Position numbers and translations under genes: made by a program
Notes under the pieces: model-generated
What the model was told of the DNA's origin: nothing
The model's input: the letters and a program-made list of their open reading frames with translations, nothing else
The model's database searches: none
Assembly: GCA_015680685.1 (NCBI GenBank)
Contig: MNCI01023592.1
Span: 175,451-213,230 of the forward strand
Length of the DNA: 37,780 bases
Direction of reading: 5' to 3'
Origin: Gnetum montanum
Taxonomy: Eukaryota > Streptophyta > Gnetopsida > Gnetales > Gnetaceae
Part shown: positions 1 through 8,702 of the stretch, in pieces
Position numbering within the stretch: the first letter of the stretch is position 1
Layout of the letters: every line of letters starts with the position of its first letter

Positions 1-302
1 AAGTGGGAACGGATGCTGACGCTAGTTAATTTAGACTTAGGACATTACTTAGAGTTAGTTAGTTTCTCAACCCTTTCCCTCATAGCTTAGGAGATAAACT
101 GAAAAATACCAAAAAAATCATATACCTCAGACTTGCTTAACCATACACTATGACACATACAAGCAAGCCTGGGAAGACAACGAACGATTAACCCCAAGTG
201 TTTCTTATGGCGTTAAGGCATTTAGTCTGCGGAGTTCGACCGGATCATGCGTACATGCTCGTATTCGTATGGTTGAGTGTAGGGGTACCTCGCCACTCAT
301 CA
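1..302 (+). mobile_element. 3' part of a gypsy-type (Athila-like) LTR, truncated by the window edge
   Basis: The segment ends with the block GTAGGGGTACCT...CACTCATCA, which also ends the LTRs at 5741 and 17462 and, on the other strand, those beginning at 29580 and 36296. The upstream part (AAGTGGGAACGGATGCTGACGC and the later GGGAAGACAACGA) aligns best with the reverse complement of 36296-36640, so it belongs nearer that subfamily than the complete element at 4857. The LTR ends in CA at 302, and the next base starts in-frame copia pol sequence. It therefore looks like the downstream LTR of an element, or a solo LTR, inserted in a copia copy. The 5-bp target duplication, if present, would be CAAGC (303-307); its partner lies outside the window. 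Confidence 0.75.
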
Positions 303-1067
303 CAAGCTAAACCAATAACTTCACTAGTTGCTAATTACTTCAAGTTGAGCAAGGAGTAGTGCCCTTCCATAGAAAAGTAGAAGGAAGAAATGAGCAAGAT
401 TCCATATGCTTTAGTAGTAGGGAGTTTGATGTTGGCTATGGTTTGCACAAGACTAAACATTTCTTACGTAGTTGGCATTGTGAAAAAATTTCTCTTTAAT
501 CCAGGAAGAGAGCATTGGACTATAGTTAAATGGATTCTCAAGTACCTTTGAGGAACTTCCAAACTCTCACTTTGTTTTGAAAGTGGAAAAGTTGAACTAG
601 AGAGCTATTCTAATGCTAATATGGTTGGAGATGTAGACTCTAGAAAATCTATCTCAGGTTATTTGATAACCTTTGCAAGGGGAGCTATGTCTTGGCAATC
701 AGAGCTACAAAAATGTGTTGCACTTTCAACAACAAAAGTAGAGTTCATTGTAACTACTAAAGCTAGCAAATAATTTTTGTGGACGAAGAAATTCCTATAG
801 GAGCTTGGGTTTAAGCAAGATAGGTATATCTTGTACTATGATAGTTAAAGTGTTATACATCTCAGTAAAAATGCCTCTTTTCATTCAAGGTAGAAGCATA
901 TTAATAGGAGGTATCACTGGATACAAGGTGTATTTAATTCCAAGCAATTAGAACTAGAAAAGATTCACATTAGTGAAAATGGTTTGGATATGATGACAAA
1001 AACCATATCCAATGACAAGATAAAGATCTATCAAGAAATTGCTAGAATGGCTAAGTCCTTCATGTAG
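303..1067 (+). pseudogene. Ty1/copia pol remnant: end of reverse transcriptase and RNase H
   Basis: One frame (codons starting at positions divisible by 3) reads copia RT/RNase H from the LTR junction to the TAG at 1065-1067. Recognisable blocks are FKLSKE, the VGSLMLAMVCTR block, NPGREHWTIVKWILKYL, ISGYLITFARGAMSWQS, LQKCVALSTT and MMTKTIS near the end. In the family the region after RT is RNase H, which removes the RNA template during reverse transcription. In-frame stops at 357, 549, near 771, and later ones fit decayed Gln, Arg or Trp codons. The aspartate of the usual YTDAD RNase H motif reads as Asn (SNAN) and the usual TTEAE reads TTKVE, so it is dead at active-site level too. The 5' part lies beyond the inserted LTR, outside the window. 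Confidence 0.9.
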
Positions 1068-1068
1068 T

Positions 1069-1082
1069 TGGGAAGGGAAGAT
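1069..1082 (+). other. Polypurine tract of the copia element
   Basis: A purine-rich run (TTGGGAAGGGAAGA) lies between the pol stop at 1065 and the first TG of the downstream LTR. This is where plus-strand priming sits in LTR retrotransposons. Confidence 0.65.
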
Positions 1083-1680
1083 TGATGTGTGTGGGTCCCT
1101 CCAACATGAAGCTCACAACACATTAATATATAAATAAATAAAAAGGAGGAAAAGAAAGGCTACCTACTAAGCCAACCAAAATTAGTCACCCACATTGGCT
1201 GATAAGTTAGGTAGCCAAAATTAGCCGCCTAGGTTGGCTGCTAAGTTAGGTAGCATTCAACAAAGGCTGCCTAAGTTAGGTAGCACAAGGCATTTCCCTT
1301 GGCTATAAATCTAAGGGAAATGGCAAATGAAAGAGGCAAAAGAGAAGCCAACAACCAAAGTGAGAAAGAGAGGCCAACGGAAGAGACACACAAATAATCC
1401 TTGTGAGCTTGGGTTTCCAGGAATTTTTCCTAAAGGGATGTGAGATTTCTCCTTGTTATTCCAAAAATATTTTTCTTGAGGATTCATGTCAATTTTGTAT
1501 ACCTCTAGTAATTAACTAGAGAGACATTTTATATTCCTACTATTTATAAGTGGAAGAAAATTTTTTTCAAGTTTGTCCAAAGAAGGGTAAACCACATGAC
1601 TCATTGTGTTATTGTGTGCTATTATTTTGCACTTTACTTTCATTGTCTACTCTATTAGTTTATATCCTACTTTTAACACA
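1083..1680 (+). mobile_element. 3' LTR of the copia element
   Basis: It begins TGATGTGTGTGGGTCCCTCC right after the polypurine tract and ends near TTTTAACACA. A TATA box (CTATAAAT, 1303-1310) lies about 220 bp inside the LTR and marks the likely U3/R region. The 3' limit is judged from LTR style only; 1682 is equally possible because the sequence reads ACACACA there. No target duplication can be tested because the 5' LTR is outside the window. Short ORFs inside the U5 part (1550-1863) are chance frames. Confidence 0.7.
1204..1322 (+). promoter_or_regulatory. Copia U3 block: three AAGTTAGGTAGC motifs and a TATA box inside an inverted repeat
   Basis: The 12-mer AAGTTAGGTAGC occurs exactly at 1204-1215, 1243-1254 and 1273-1284, embedded in longer imperfect repeats containing GGCTG. 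The TATA box follows 20 bp after the third copy. It sits between perfect 10-bp inverted repeats, CATTTCCCTT (1291-1300) and AAGGGAAATG (1313-1322). Repeated short motifs upstream of TATA are typical of LTR enhancers; a role for the inverted repeat is inference. Confidence 0.55.
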
Positions 1681-2708
1681 CAAGTGGAAAATACTGCACA
1701 AGCCAATTCGTGGTGTTGTGCCCTCTTTTTACCACCCCTTTTGGGTATGTTAGAAAGGTTTATTTCCAATCTCAAATATGTACACCTTGTCACTTTTCTT
1801 TTAAACAAATTTAAGATTTTGAAGCTTTTACTAAGTACCTCAACAACTCCCCTTCCTTTATAATTTTTCTAATATTGTATTATTCTAACTACACCTCTAC
1901 CAAATAAAGCCACCTTTCATTAACTATTGAAAAATTTTATTTTAATTGGTTATCTTTTGCAATGTTAAAAAATTAAGAAAATTAATCATGTCAGCAAGGT
2001 TACATAGTTGTTTTATTGACAAGTTGGGTCATCTAGTCAATAAAAGTTGGCACTGAGTCAATAACTTAAAATATTATCTTTTATTATTTATTTATCTCAA
2101 TAAAATAAGTAAATAACTTATTTCACATAAAAAATCATTTTAACCAAATTTGAAAAGAAACAAAGCAACATTGCCTTATAGAAAAAAGGTAAAGCACAAT
2201 GTTTCCATTACTCAAAGGCTTAATGATGTTTCATTTCTATCCTTGTGAGGTTTCAATAATAATTATAATCACATGCATAAAGTGTGCTTGCAATTTGAAG
2301 CATTGGCTAATAATATTATCTCAAACTATACTCCCAACCTGAAAAATTAATCTTGGTAAATTATACTTCCCTTGAGCTAGTTGATCATAAAAAATATACA
2401 AATGCCATTAGAATGAAGTATTAGGAAGGCTCTTTGATCAAATTTTGAATAAAAAATGCTATTCACACATTTTGGACAAATTTTCAATAAAATTAGCATT
2501 TACACATTCTTGGAATGGTAGGTTCATGGCCATTGTTCTATGTAACAGGAATGAAAATATTTTTAGCAAGAGTTGTATTCACACTAAAAAATCAAAGTAA
2601 AAACATGCTTTGTTGATCTCCAAATACAAAAAATGCTTCATCAAAAATTATTTTTTAAAAAATATAAGCCTAACTAATTTCCATGACTAATTGTTGCATT
2701 TTAACAAT

Positions 2709-2775
2709 GAGGTGTTAACCTAATGGTAAGACACTTGATTTAAAAGCTCTAAGTCATGGATTCAGTTCTAGTGGG
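2709..2775 (+). mobile_element. tRNA-like SINE head, copy 1
   Basis: TAACCTAATGGTAAGAC (from 2715) resembles an RNA polymerase III A box and D-arm, and GGATTCAGTTCT (2758-2769) a degenerate B box at the expected spacing of about 40 bp. The preceding TTAACAATGAGGTGT is nearly identical to the sequence before the copy at 3729, which suggests one family. No clear 3' end or target duplication was found. Confidence 0.35.
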
Positions 2776-3728
2776 CAATGCTGAGTTATTTAAAGTTCTA
2801 ATTAGACTATATATCTTAGGGTGTACCTCTATTTCATTTGTTTCAGGTTCCAATAATGGACCACCCCACTACATTTTTAAACATTAGTATCTTGGGAACT
2901 ATACATGAAACCTCATTTTTATTACCTTACCAATCTTACCACCAAATTATTATTATTCTTTTATGTAGGTTTTATAAGTGAGAAAAAATGAATAATCTTT
3001 AAACACTTTCATAACTAGGTCTCAAGCAACATTACTCTATTATAGGTAGATTACCTAATTACATTAAGATATCTAATAAAATCAAAATTTGTCATTTTGG
3101 TAAGATGCATGAATGTATATGCATGGAATTTTGGCCTATAAATACAGGAGTCATGATGGCAAAAATTCATTGTTTTAGTTAGAAGTAGTTGAACTCTTAC
3201 AATTTTATTTCATGAATTGTAGTAATCAACAAGTGCCCATAATGTGTATCTAAGTTAATTCTCTAGAGGCATTATTCCAATAGTTATGCCTAGATGTACC
3301 CATGAACAATAATAAATACAGAGATTGATTTCTTTACATTGTAGCACTTTGGTTTAGATTATATTTACATTTTGTGCATTTTCCTTTTATTGTAAATTAA
3401 TAGTTAGTTTTCTACAATGTTTTTATTACATTAATAAAAGTAGAATGAGTATGCCAATACCTTAAAAGCTAACTGCGATTAACTTAGTTGCTCAGCCACT
3501 AATATACTTGGCCCATCCATTAGTGAATTAATTTGGTTGCCCAAAACCCAATGTGTAAATCCAAAAGGGTGACAAGAGTTTAATAGATTAAATGTTCATC
3601 ATCATAGGACTTTACTTTAACGTGCATTAATTGTTAACTTTAATTTAAATTAATTTCTATTTTTAGTAAATATGGGTTAAACATCATAGATCATATGCTT
3701 TGATCACATTTAACCATATGTTAACAGT

Positions 3729-3800
3729 GAGGTGTAATAGATGGATTAAGTGGTAAGCTCATTGTGTTGTCCCATAAAAAGTTGTCATTTCAAGTCACAT
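3729..3800 (+). mobile_element. tRNA-like SINE head, copy 2
   Basis: TGGATTAAGTGG followed by TAAGC (3742-3758) resembles an A box, and CATTTCAAGTCA (3786-3797) a weak B box. The leader TTAACAGTGAGGTGT matches the leader at 2701-2715 with one difference. Too degenerate to be a tRNA gene. Confidence 0.35.
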
Positions 3801-4851
3801 TTGAGACATCATCATATCCCTCTATCCTATTCGCTATAATACATTGATTTGTACAACTTAGTGCAAATTATGTTATTAAATAGCAATATTAGGAAAATAG
3901 TTATCTTAAATAACTCTATAGAGGTTCAATAAGGTTAGAGGTTTTCTTGTATTTATTTTAATATTTGCTAATGTTGTTGCCCTAATAGAAAAAACTAAAG
4001 CTCAAATAATGTAAAAAATTCTTATTGTGTGTTGTCTTAAAGATGAAAATCAATGTAATAAAAATTAAAATCTGGATAATGATAGCAAGCATTAGCAAGA
4101 TTGTATTTAGTGAGTTCATTCTCACATAGGTATTTATGGCAAGATTGTATTTTTCAAAGGGTTTCAAATACTATGCATGTTATTTACATTATTCTCAACT
4201 AGTATGTAAGAGAAAATATTTGAGTGTAAAATAACATTAAAAACAATATGCATTCAATAACTAGTCTTGTTATACCGTTATCAAGCTTAGGACTAACATG
4301 ATTAGAATTTTTTTTATTGCAGAAATTAAGAGTTAATGTTCTTATTTGATATGATATTATGTTACTAAAAGTAAGGAAGCTTACTTCCCATAAAGCTTGC
4401 AATTCTTTATTAATGTATCTAAATTTACCTTGTTAAGCATAGACTACACCTATCCATAGTACTTTATACTTTGGTAATGAAAAATGATGATTGTGTGGGG
4501 AAAAAAAGTAGCTTTAAAAGTAGACCATTTAAAATCTAAATTTAAGACCCACTAAACTTATAAGAAGAATGCAGAAATAGACAACTATAAAAAAGCAATT
4601 TTAGTTCCATCAAATTTTGAAGAGGATGTTTTAAAAAAAGAAAATCCTAGTAGTCTCATAGCTTTTTAATTACGTCAAGACAGTGGATTAATCTTCCTAG
4701 ACATCAACACATGTAAATTCTGTATAAAAATAATAAATGCCTTTTTTAATTTATTAAAATTTAACTATAAAATTTTTCAAAATGACTTGCTGCAATTCTA
4801 TCGACTATAATTATCATCCTCGGGTAACTTCTTTAATGAAGTTTTCAAAAC

Positions 4852-4856
4852 CCAGT
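4852..4856 (+). repeat. Target-site duplication, left copy (CCAGT)
   Basis: CCAGT immediately precedes the 5' LTR and recurs exactly after the 3' LTR at 17463-17467. Five bases is the usual length for gypsy integrases. Confidence 0.9.
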
Positions 4857-4876
4857 TGATGAAGTGCTAAGCAATT

Positions 4877-4948
4877 GATGCGTCGACTAGGCCACCTATA
4901 TAGGGCCCCGTATACACGGCCGCATCGACGTGGCCCCGTCGACGCATC
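4877..4948 (+). promoter_or_regulatory. GC-rich inverted repeat in U3
   Basis: GATGCGTCGAC (4877-4887) and GTCGACGCATC (4938-4948) are perfect 11-bp inverted repeats. Inside them GGCCAC (4890-4895) and GTGGCC (4930-4935) extend the stem after a 2-by-2 mismatch. The 34-base loop contains further short palindromes (GGGCCC, GTATAC, CGGCCG). The block is a CpG-rich island in otherwise AT-rich DNA, 46 bp upstream of TATA. The matching block in the 3' LTR has lost much of the pairing through transitions. Confidence 0.6.
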
Positions 4949-4993
4949 TGTCCATGTGTCTATGTGGCCTCATTTATGTAGTGCATGTTCTAG

Positions 4994-5003
4994 CCTATAA
5001 ATA
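4994..5003 (+). promoter_or_regulatory. TATA box of the 5' LTR
   Basis: CCTATAAATA is conserved at 16694-16703 in the 3' LTR and is the obvious RNA polymerase II core promoter. Transcription would start about 30 bp downstream. Confidence 0.7.
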
Positions 5004-5171
5004 AGTGTGCTTCCATCACACTTAGGTATTTTTTTGGCAGTTGTAGTGAAGCTCTTGCAGTTTGTTCCTACGAGAGTTAGAATATTTTCCAAGTGCCTAC
5101 AATAGGTGTGAGAAAGGTGTCCAGCTCTTTATTCGAGCACTAATGTACCTGAGCCCATTGGTGTGACCGGC

Positions 5172-5177
5172 AATAAA
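5172..5177 (+). promoter_or_regulatory. Polyadenylation signal AATAAA in the LTR
   Basis: AATAAA lies about 170 bp after the TATA box and is conserved at 16872-16877. It would define the end of R when used in the 3' LTR. Confidence 0.5.
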
Positions 5178-5742
5178 GACAAGCTTTTCAAGAATTCCTT
5201 GTAGTAATTAGACTTAGTCATTTGAGCATTTAATAGTTTAATATTTCTATGCTTTAATAATTCCTTAAGTTTTCATTGGTATCACTTTAATCATCATAGC
5301 TCTTTTATAGCTTGTAAAAACCATAAGTACGACCATCTTGAACGTAAACCCAACACTTGGCAACCTACTGACGATAACGTCTGGCAACCCAGTAGTGGTT
5401 AGGGGATGCTCAGGATGTCCATGGAAGATGGGATTAGATACTTATGCTAGGAAGAGTTAAGAGATATATTAGGATAATTATAGATTACATAATATTCCAT
5501 TCCTTGCATTCCATTTCAAGAATTAGACTCTAGAAGATAAAGAGAAAAAGGCATAAAAATCATTTATCTCAATCTCACTTAACCATTGTAATCAAAACAT
5601 CACAAGTGAGGTTGGAAAGACAACGACCATTCTAACACAAGGTTTTTCCGGTTAGGGTTTGGTGTATGCAAAGTACTTACAGTCTATGGAATTCGACCGT
5701 GATTCGCATGGTTGGGCGTAGGGGTACCTGGCTACTCATCAT

Positions 5743-5760
5743 TGGCGCCATTACTAGGGA
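5743..5760 (+). promoter_or_regulatory. Primer binding site, tRNA-Asp type
   Basis: TGGCGCCATTACTAGGGA starts one base after the LTR. It matches the complement of the plant tRNA-Asp 3' end (TGGCGCCGTTGCCGGGGA) at 14 of 18 positions. The four differences are all G-to-A or C-to-T. This primer is characteristic of Athila-type elements. Confidence 0.8.
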
Positions 5761-5928
5761 CTGTTAGTCTTACATGCACCATCTAACCTTAGCAAAAGTA
5801 TCATTCATGTTGTTGGAACGAACCCAGGATAGTAAAATCTATGCATGCTAGGCAACCTAAGTAAAAAAGTAAGGTATACCAATCAATGGATTATCTAACA
5901 TCCAAAATTTCTTCTTCTCATAGGTGAG
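5761..5928 (+). other. Untranslated leader of the Athila-like element
   Basis: Sequence between the primer site and the first gag ATG (5929). No other feature seen. Confidence 0.5.
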
Positions 5929-7660
5929 ATGGATCCAACCCACCGATGCCACAAGAATGTCAAGTGGTATACACGCATCCAAATGAATATGTCCCCAACT
6001 TCACCTTCATCCCACATCAAGATGAGCATCTGCACTGGTGGGACATGGAGGGCAACATCATATTACCGGCTGATCAATCGGCTCCTGGAATACTATTCCA
6101 CAATCTTACCAGACTAGGCATTCAAGACCACGGTGTGGAGTATGTCATGAGGACCATGACTACTCGGATTATCATCCAACTAAGGCACAACATGTACAAG
6201 ACCAACAACAGGTAGAACAGTATGAACACATGAAGGGGAAATAGTTTAATAACCCCTTATTCTTGCAAGGGTTGCAAGATAATGAGGAGCCTATCTTTCA
6301 TGATTCCCATTTGGCTAAACTTCCTCTGAGGCATCAGATTATTCAGTCCATCATTCAAAACAAGCAACCAAGTAACCGTGATCCCCAGGAAGATGGGGGA
6401 TCATGCAGGAAGGATCAAGGCAAAAGTAAAGATGGGAGTGAAGAATGGAGCCGCCATCAGAGTAGAGGAGGAGATCGACAACGAGGCGATGGCGATTCCT
6501 CTGATTGTAACCGTGGTAGAAAGGAGTGAGTTGATGGTGGTCGTAAGGATCGGAGGGAATGACATGAGGGAGAGCATGGCCAATCACGCAAGTCTCACCA
6601 TCAAGAAAGGAGAGGCGGCTGAAATTGTCACAGACATCGTGGCCTTCAGTAGGACTTGGACAAACCACTATTGGCTACTCGAAGTATGCTCAATATCGCC
6701 GAGGTAGTTCAAATACCCCATAGGCACCTGAAAGATAACTAGATCAAGTGCATTAATATGATCAACATCCTCAAATTTGAAGGGGGATATAATTGTGATC
6801 CACAGACTCACTTGCAAGTGTTTCATGATGCTTGCACCCTACAAAACATCGATAATGATTGGCAGAAACTTAAGCTATTCCCTCGTACACTCATCAAAGA
6901 ATCAGAAAGCTGGTATTGGTATTTGGAGCCAAAATCAATCAAGAGATGGAGTACAATGTTGGAACTCTTCATCGACAAGTATCAAACCTACTCTAGAGTG
7001 GCTAACCTAAGACACCAGATCCAAGGGTGGAAGCAAGATGGTCATGAACCCTTGGATGCGACCATGAGAAGATACTACTCACTGTTACATTGATGCCCTA
7101 GTCATGGCTACTCTCAATGGGCACAACTTTGCAATATCATTGATGGGCTCCGCTTTGAAACTAGAAAGATCCTTGGCGTGTACACTCAAGGACGACTATC
7201 AGAATTAAGAGTCCATCAACTACAACACTTAATTAAACAAGTGGCTAAAGAAGAGGGGGAACTTAGAAAGAAGGAGAGTGCAGAGGAGTATAATTGGGAT
7301 CCCTCCATCAGAAAGAGGGAAGTTCGATTTTGTGAAGATGAGGAATCACCATTGGATGCAGCGGTGAACCGTAAAACCTTGCCCCTACAAAAATTTTCTT
7401 CTGAAATATCGACAAAGGTTGACAAGATGTGGGACTCTTTGGACGAAAAATTTTAAAGTGTTCTGAAAATCATAGAGGAATCCAAAGAGTAGAGTAATGA
7501 TCATGATTAACATACGAGGAAGGAAGCCGAACGTGCCTACCATAAAGGTAAGGGCAAAGTTGTTGTAGCAGAATAGGTTGCAAAATTTGATACAAAAGGA
7601 GGTGATGAATGTAACATATGCCAATACAAACATCTTAAGGGGTGTTGACCCGTAGTGTCA
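5929..7660 (+). pseudogene. gag: gag remnant of the Athila-like element
   Basis: Encodes the capsid-nucleocapsid polyprotein that packages element RNA. Frames change early: an ATG at 5929, better coding in the frame at 5946-6215, then the frame with codons at 3n+2 from 6263. A Lys/Arg/Gly-rich stretch (6370-6530) precedes the retrotransposon gag domain at 6758-7093, recognisable from LKFEGGYNCDP, the SWYWYLEP block and NLRHQIQGWKQ (the usual FxQ...ESxxEFxxR-type region). A charged, possibly helical segment follows (7178-7456). A degenerate zinc knuckle CNICQYKHLKGC lies at 7610-7645; its Cys/His spacing is short by one or two residues. Stops interrupt at 7091, 7454 and later. Coding then passes to the 3n frame within about 7620-7680. 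Confidence 0.8.
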
Positions 7661-8702
7661 CATCTACGAGTCTAAGGTGTATGTGTTGAATCCTCGCTTG
7701 GCAAAGAGGCAAATACCCCAAAGGTTTCCTTACCCACAAGGCAATCCCAAGCAGTTCCACTAGCAGCAACGATATTATCCAAGTGGAGCGCTGTTGCAAC
7801 CTTACAAATATTTTCAGAAATGGTAGCACCAACAAGTTTGGGGGATGCCACCTTTAAGGTATCAGTACCCTTACCGATAGCCCAATCCGTATGGGTACTA
7901 TGTTCAACAACCTGTCTCCCCGCGCAACTCTTCTAGTTACATGACTTTTCACAATCATTACCACCCCCCAAAATACTTCCCAGTAGAGTCTCCATCACCT
8001 AGGGGGGAGAACCCACATCTCTACTACCCTCCATCACCTTCTCTTGCCATCCCTACTCAACAACACCCCACTCAGCTACCACCTGCTCCACCTATGCAGG
8101 GGGAAATACCACCACAGCCACAACAAGGTAATGTTACGAGGGCTATCAACCTACAACCAGCTCTTCAGCCAAGTGGACCAGAAGTGAAGCCACAGAAACA
8201 TTCCTTTTTCTAGCCCAATAACCTAAACATACCATCACACACACTTGTGGCTAGTGCCTTTGAACCTCCAATCGCCTCCACCATTCCACCCTTTGAGCAG
8301 CCTTCAAACCAAATGCCCTCTAACATATAGACCATCATGCTCACACATGTTGTGATGGACTAGATAAAGGCAGGTCATCTTCCTCGAAAATCAATTGATC
8401 CGAGAAGTCCCCTCATCTATCTTCAAGTGGCAAGAAATGAGCCATGTAAAGCTCTTCTAGATTCGGGGTCGAGAGTCAACTTGATTTCACATGACATGTA
8501 CAAGACTTGGAACCCTACCCTATTAAAGAAGAGAAACATTTGGCTTGAGCTGGCAAACCAATCCATTACTATTCCCTTGGGATTGGTGGAAGACATTGTG
8601 ACCACTGTTTGCAGGTGGTCCTATCCTGCTAACTTCCTTATCATTTATGTTGAGAATTTCAAGGGGAACTTTCCAATCATAATGGGAAGAGCCTAGCTGA
8701 TC
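7661..8702 (+). pseudogene. gag-pol linker (Pro/Gln-rich) and aspartic protease remnant
   Basis: From about 7680 coding lies in the 3n frame. 7700-8213 is rich in Pro, Gln, Tyr and Ser (a PPPQPQ-like linker, uncommon outside gag C-termini). 8427-8696 resembles a retropepsin: LLDSGS at 8454-8471 holds the catalytic Asp-Ser-Gly, followed by VNLIS, a beta-strand-rich segment and FPIIMGRA at the end (usual ILGRP/IGRPFL block). The protease would cut Gag and Pol in the particle. In-frame TAG codons interrupt both parts, including one directly after GRA. Confidence 0.75.

Larger units (their letters stand above)
1681..4851. other. Intergenic AT-rich stretch, no gene seen
   Basis: No reading frame of recognisable protein content was found on either strand. 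The short frames at 3982-4167 and 4199-4402 (minus) are compositional. Two tRNA-like SINE heads lie at about 2709 and 3729 and are listed separately. Confidence 0.6.
4857..5741 (+). repeat. 5' LTR of the Athila-like element (885 bp)
   Basis: It begins TGATGAAGTGC and ends CTACTCATCA. It pairs with 16557-17462 over its full length. It lacks a 19-bp segment present in the 3' LTR (17399-17417 region), with two further single-base gaps; related LTRs at 1-302 and 36296 carry a comparable segment, so this copy has a deletion near 5698. TATA and polyadenylation signals are listed separately. Confidence 0.93.

Noticed and set aside
6351-6668. Minus-strand 105-residue frame in gag
   Set aside because: Mirror of the plus-strand gag coding sequence, with no independent support.
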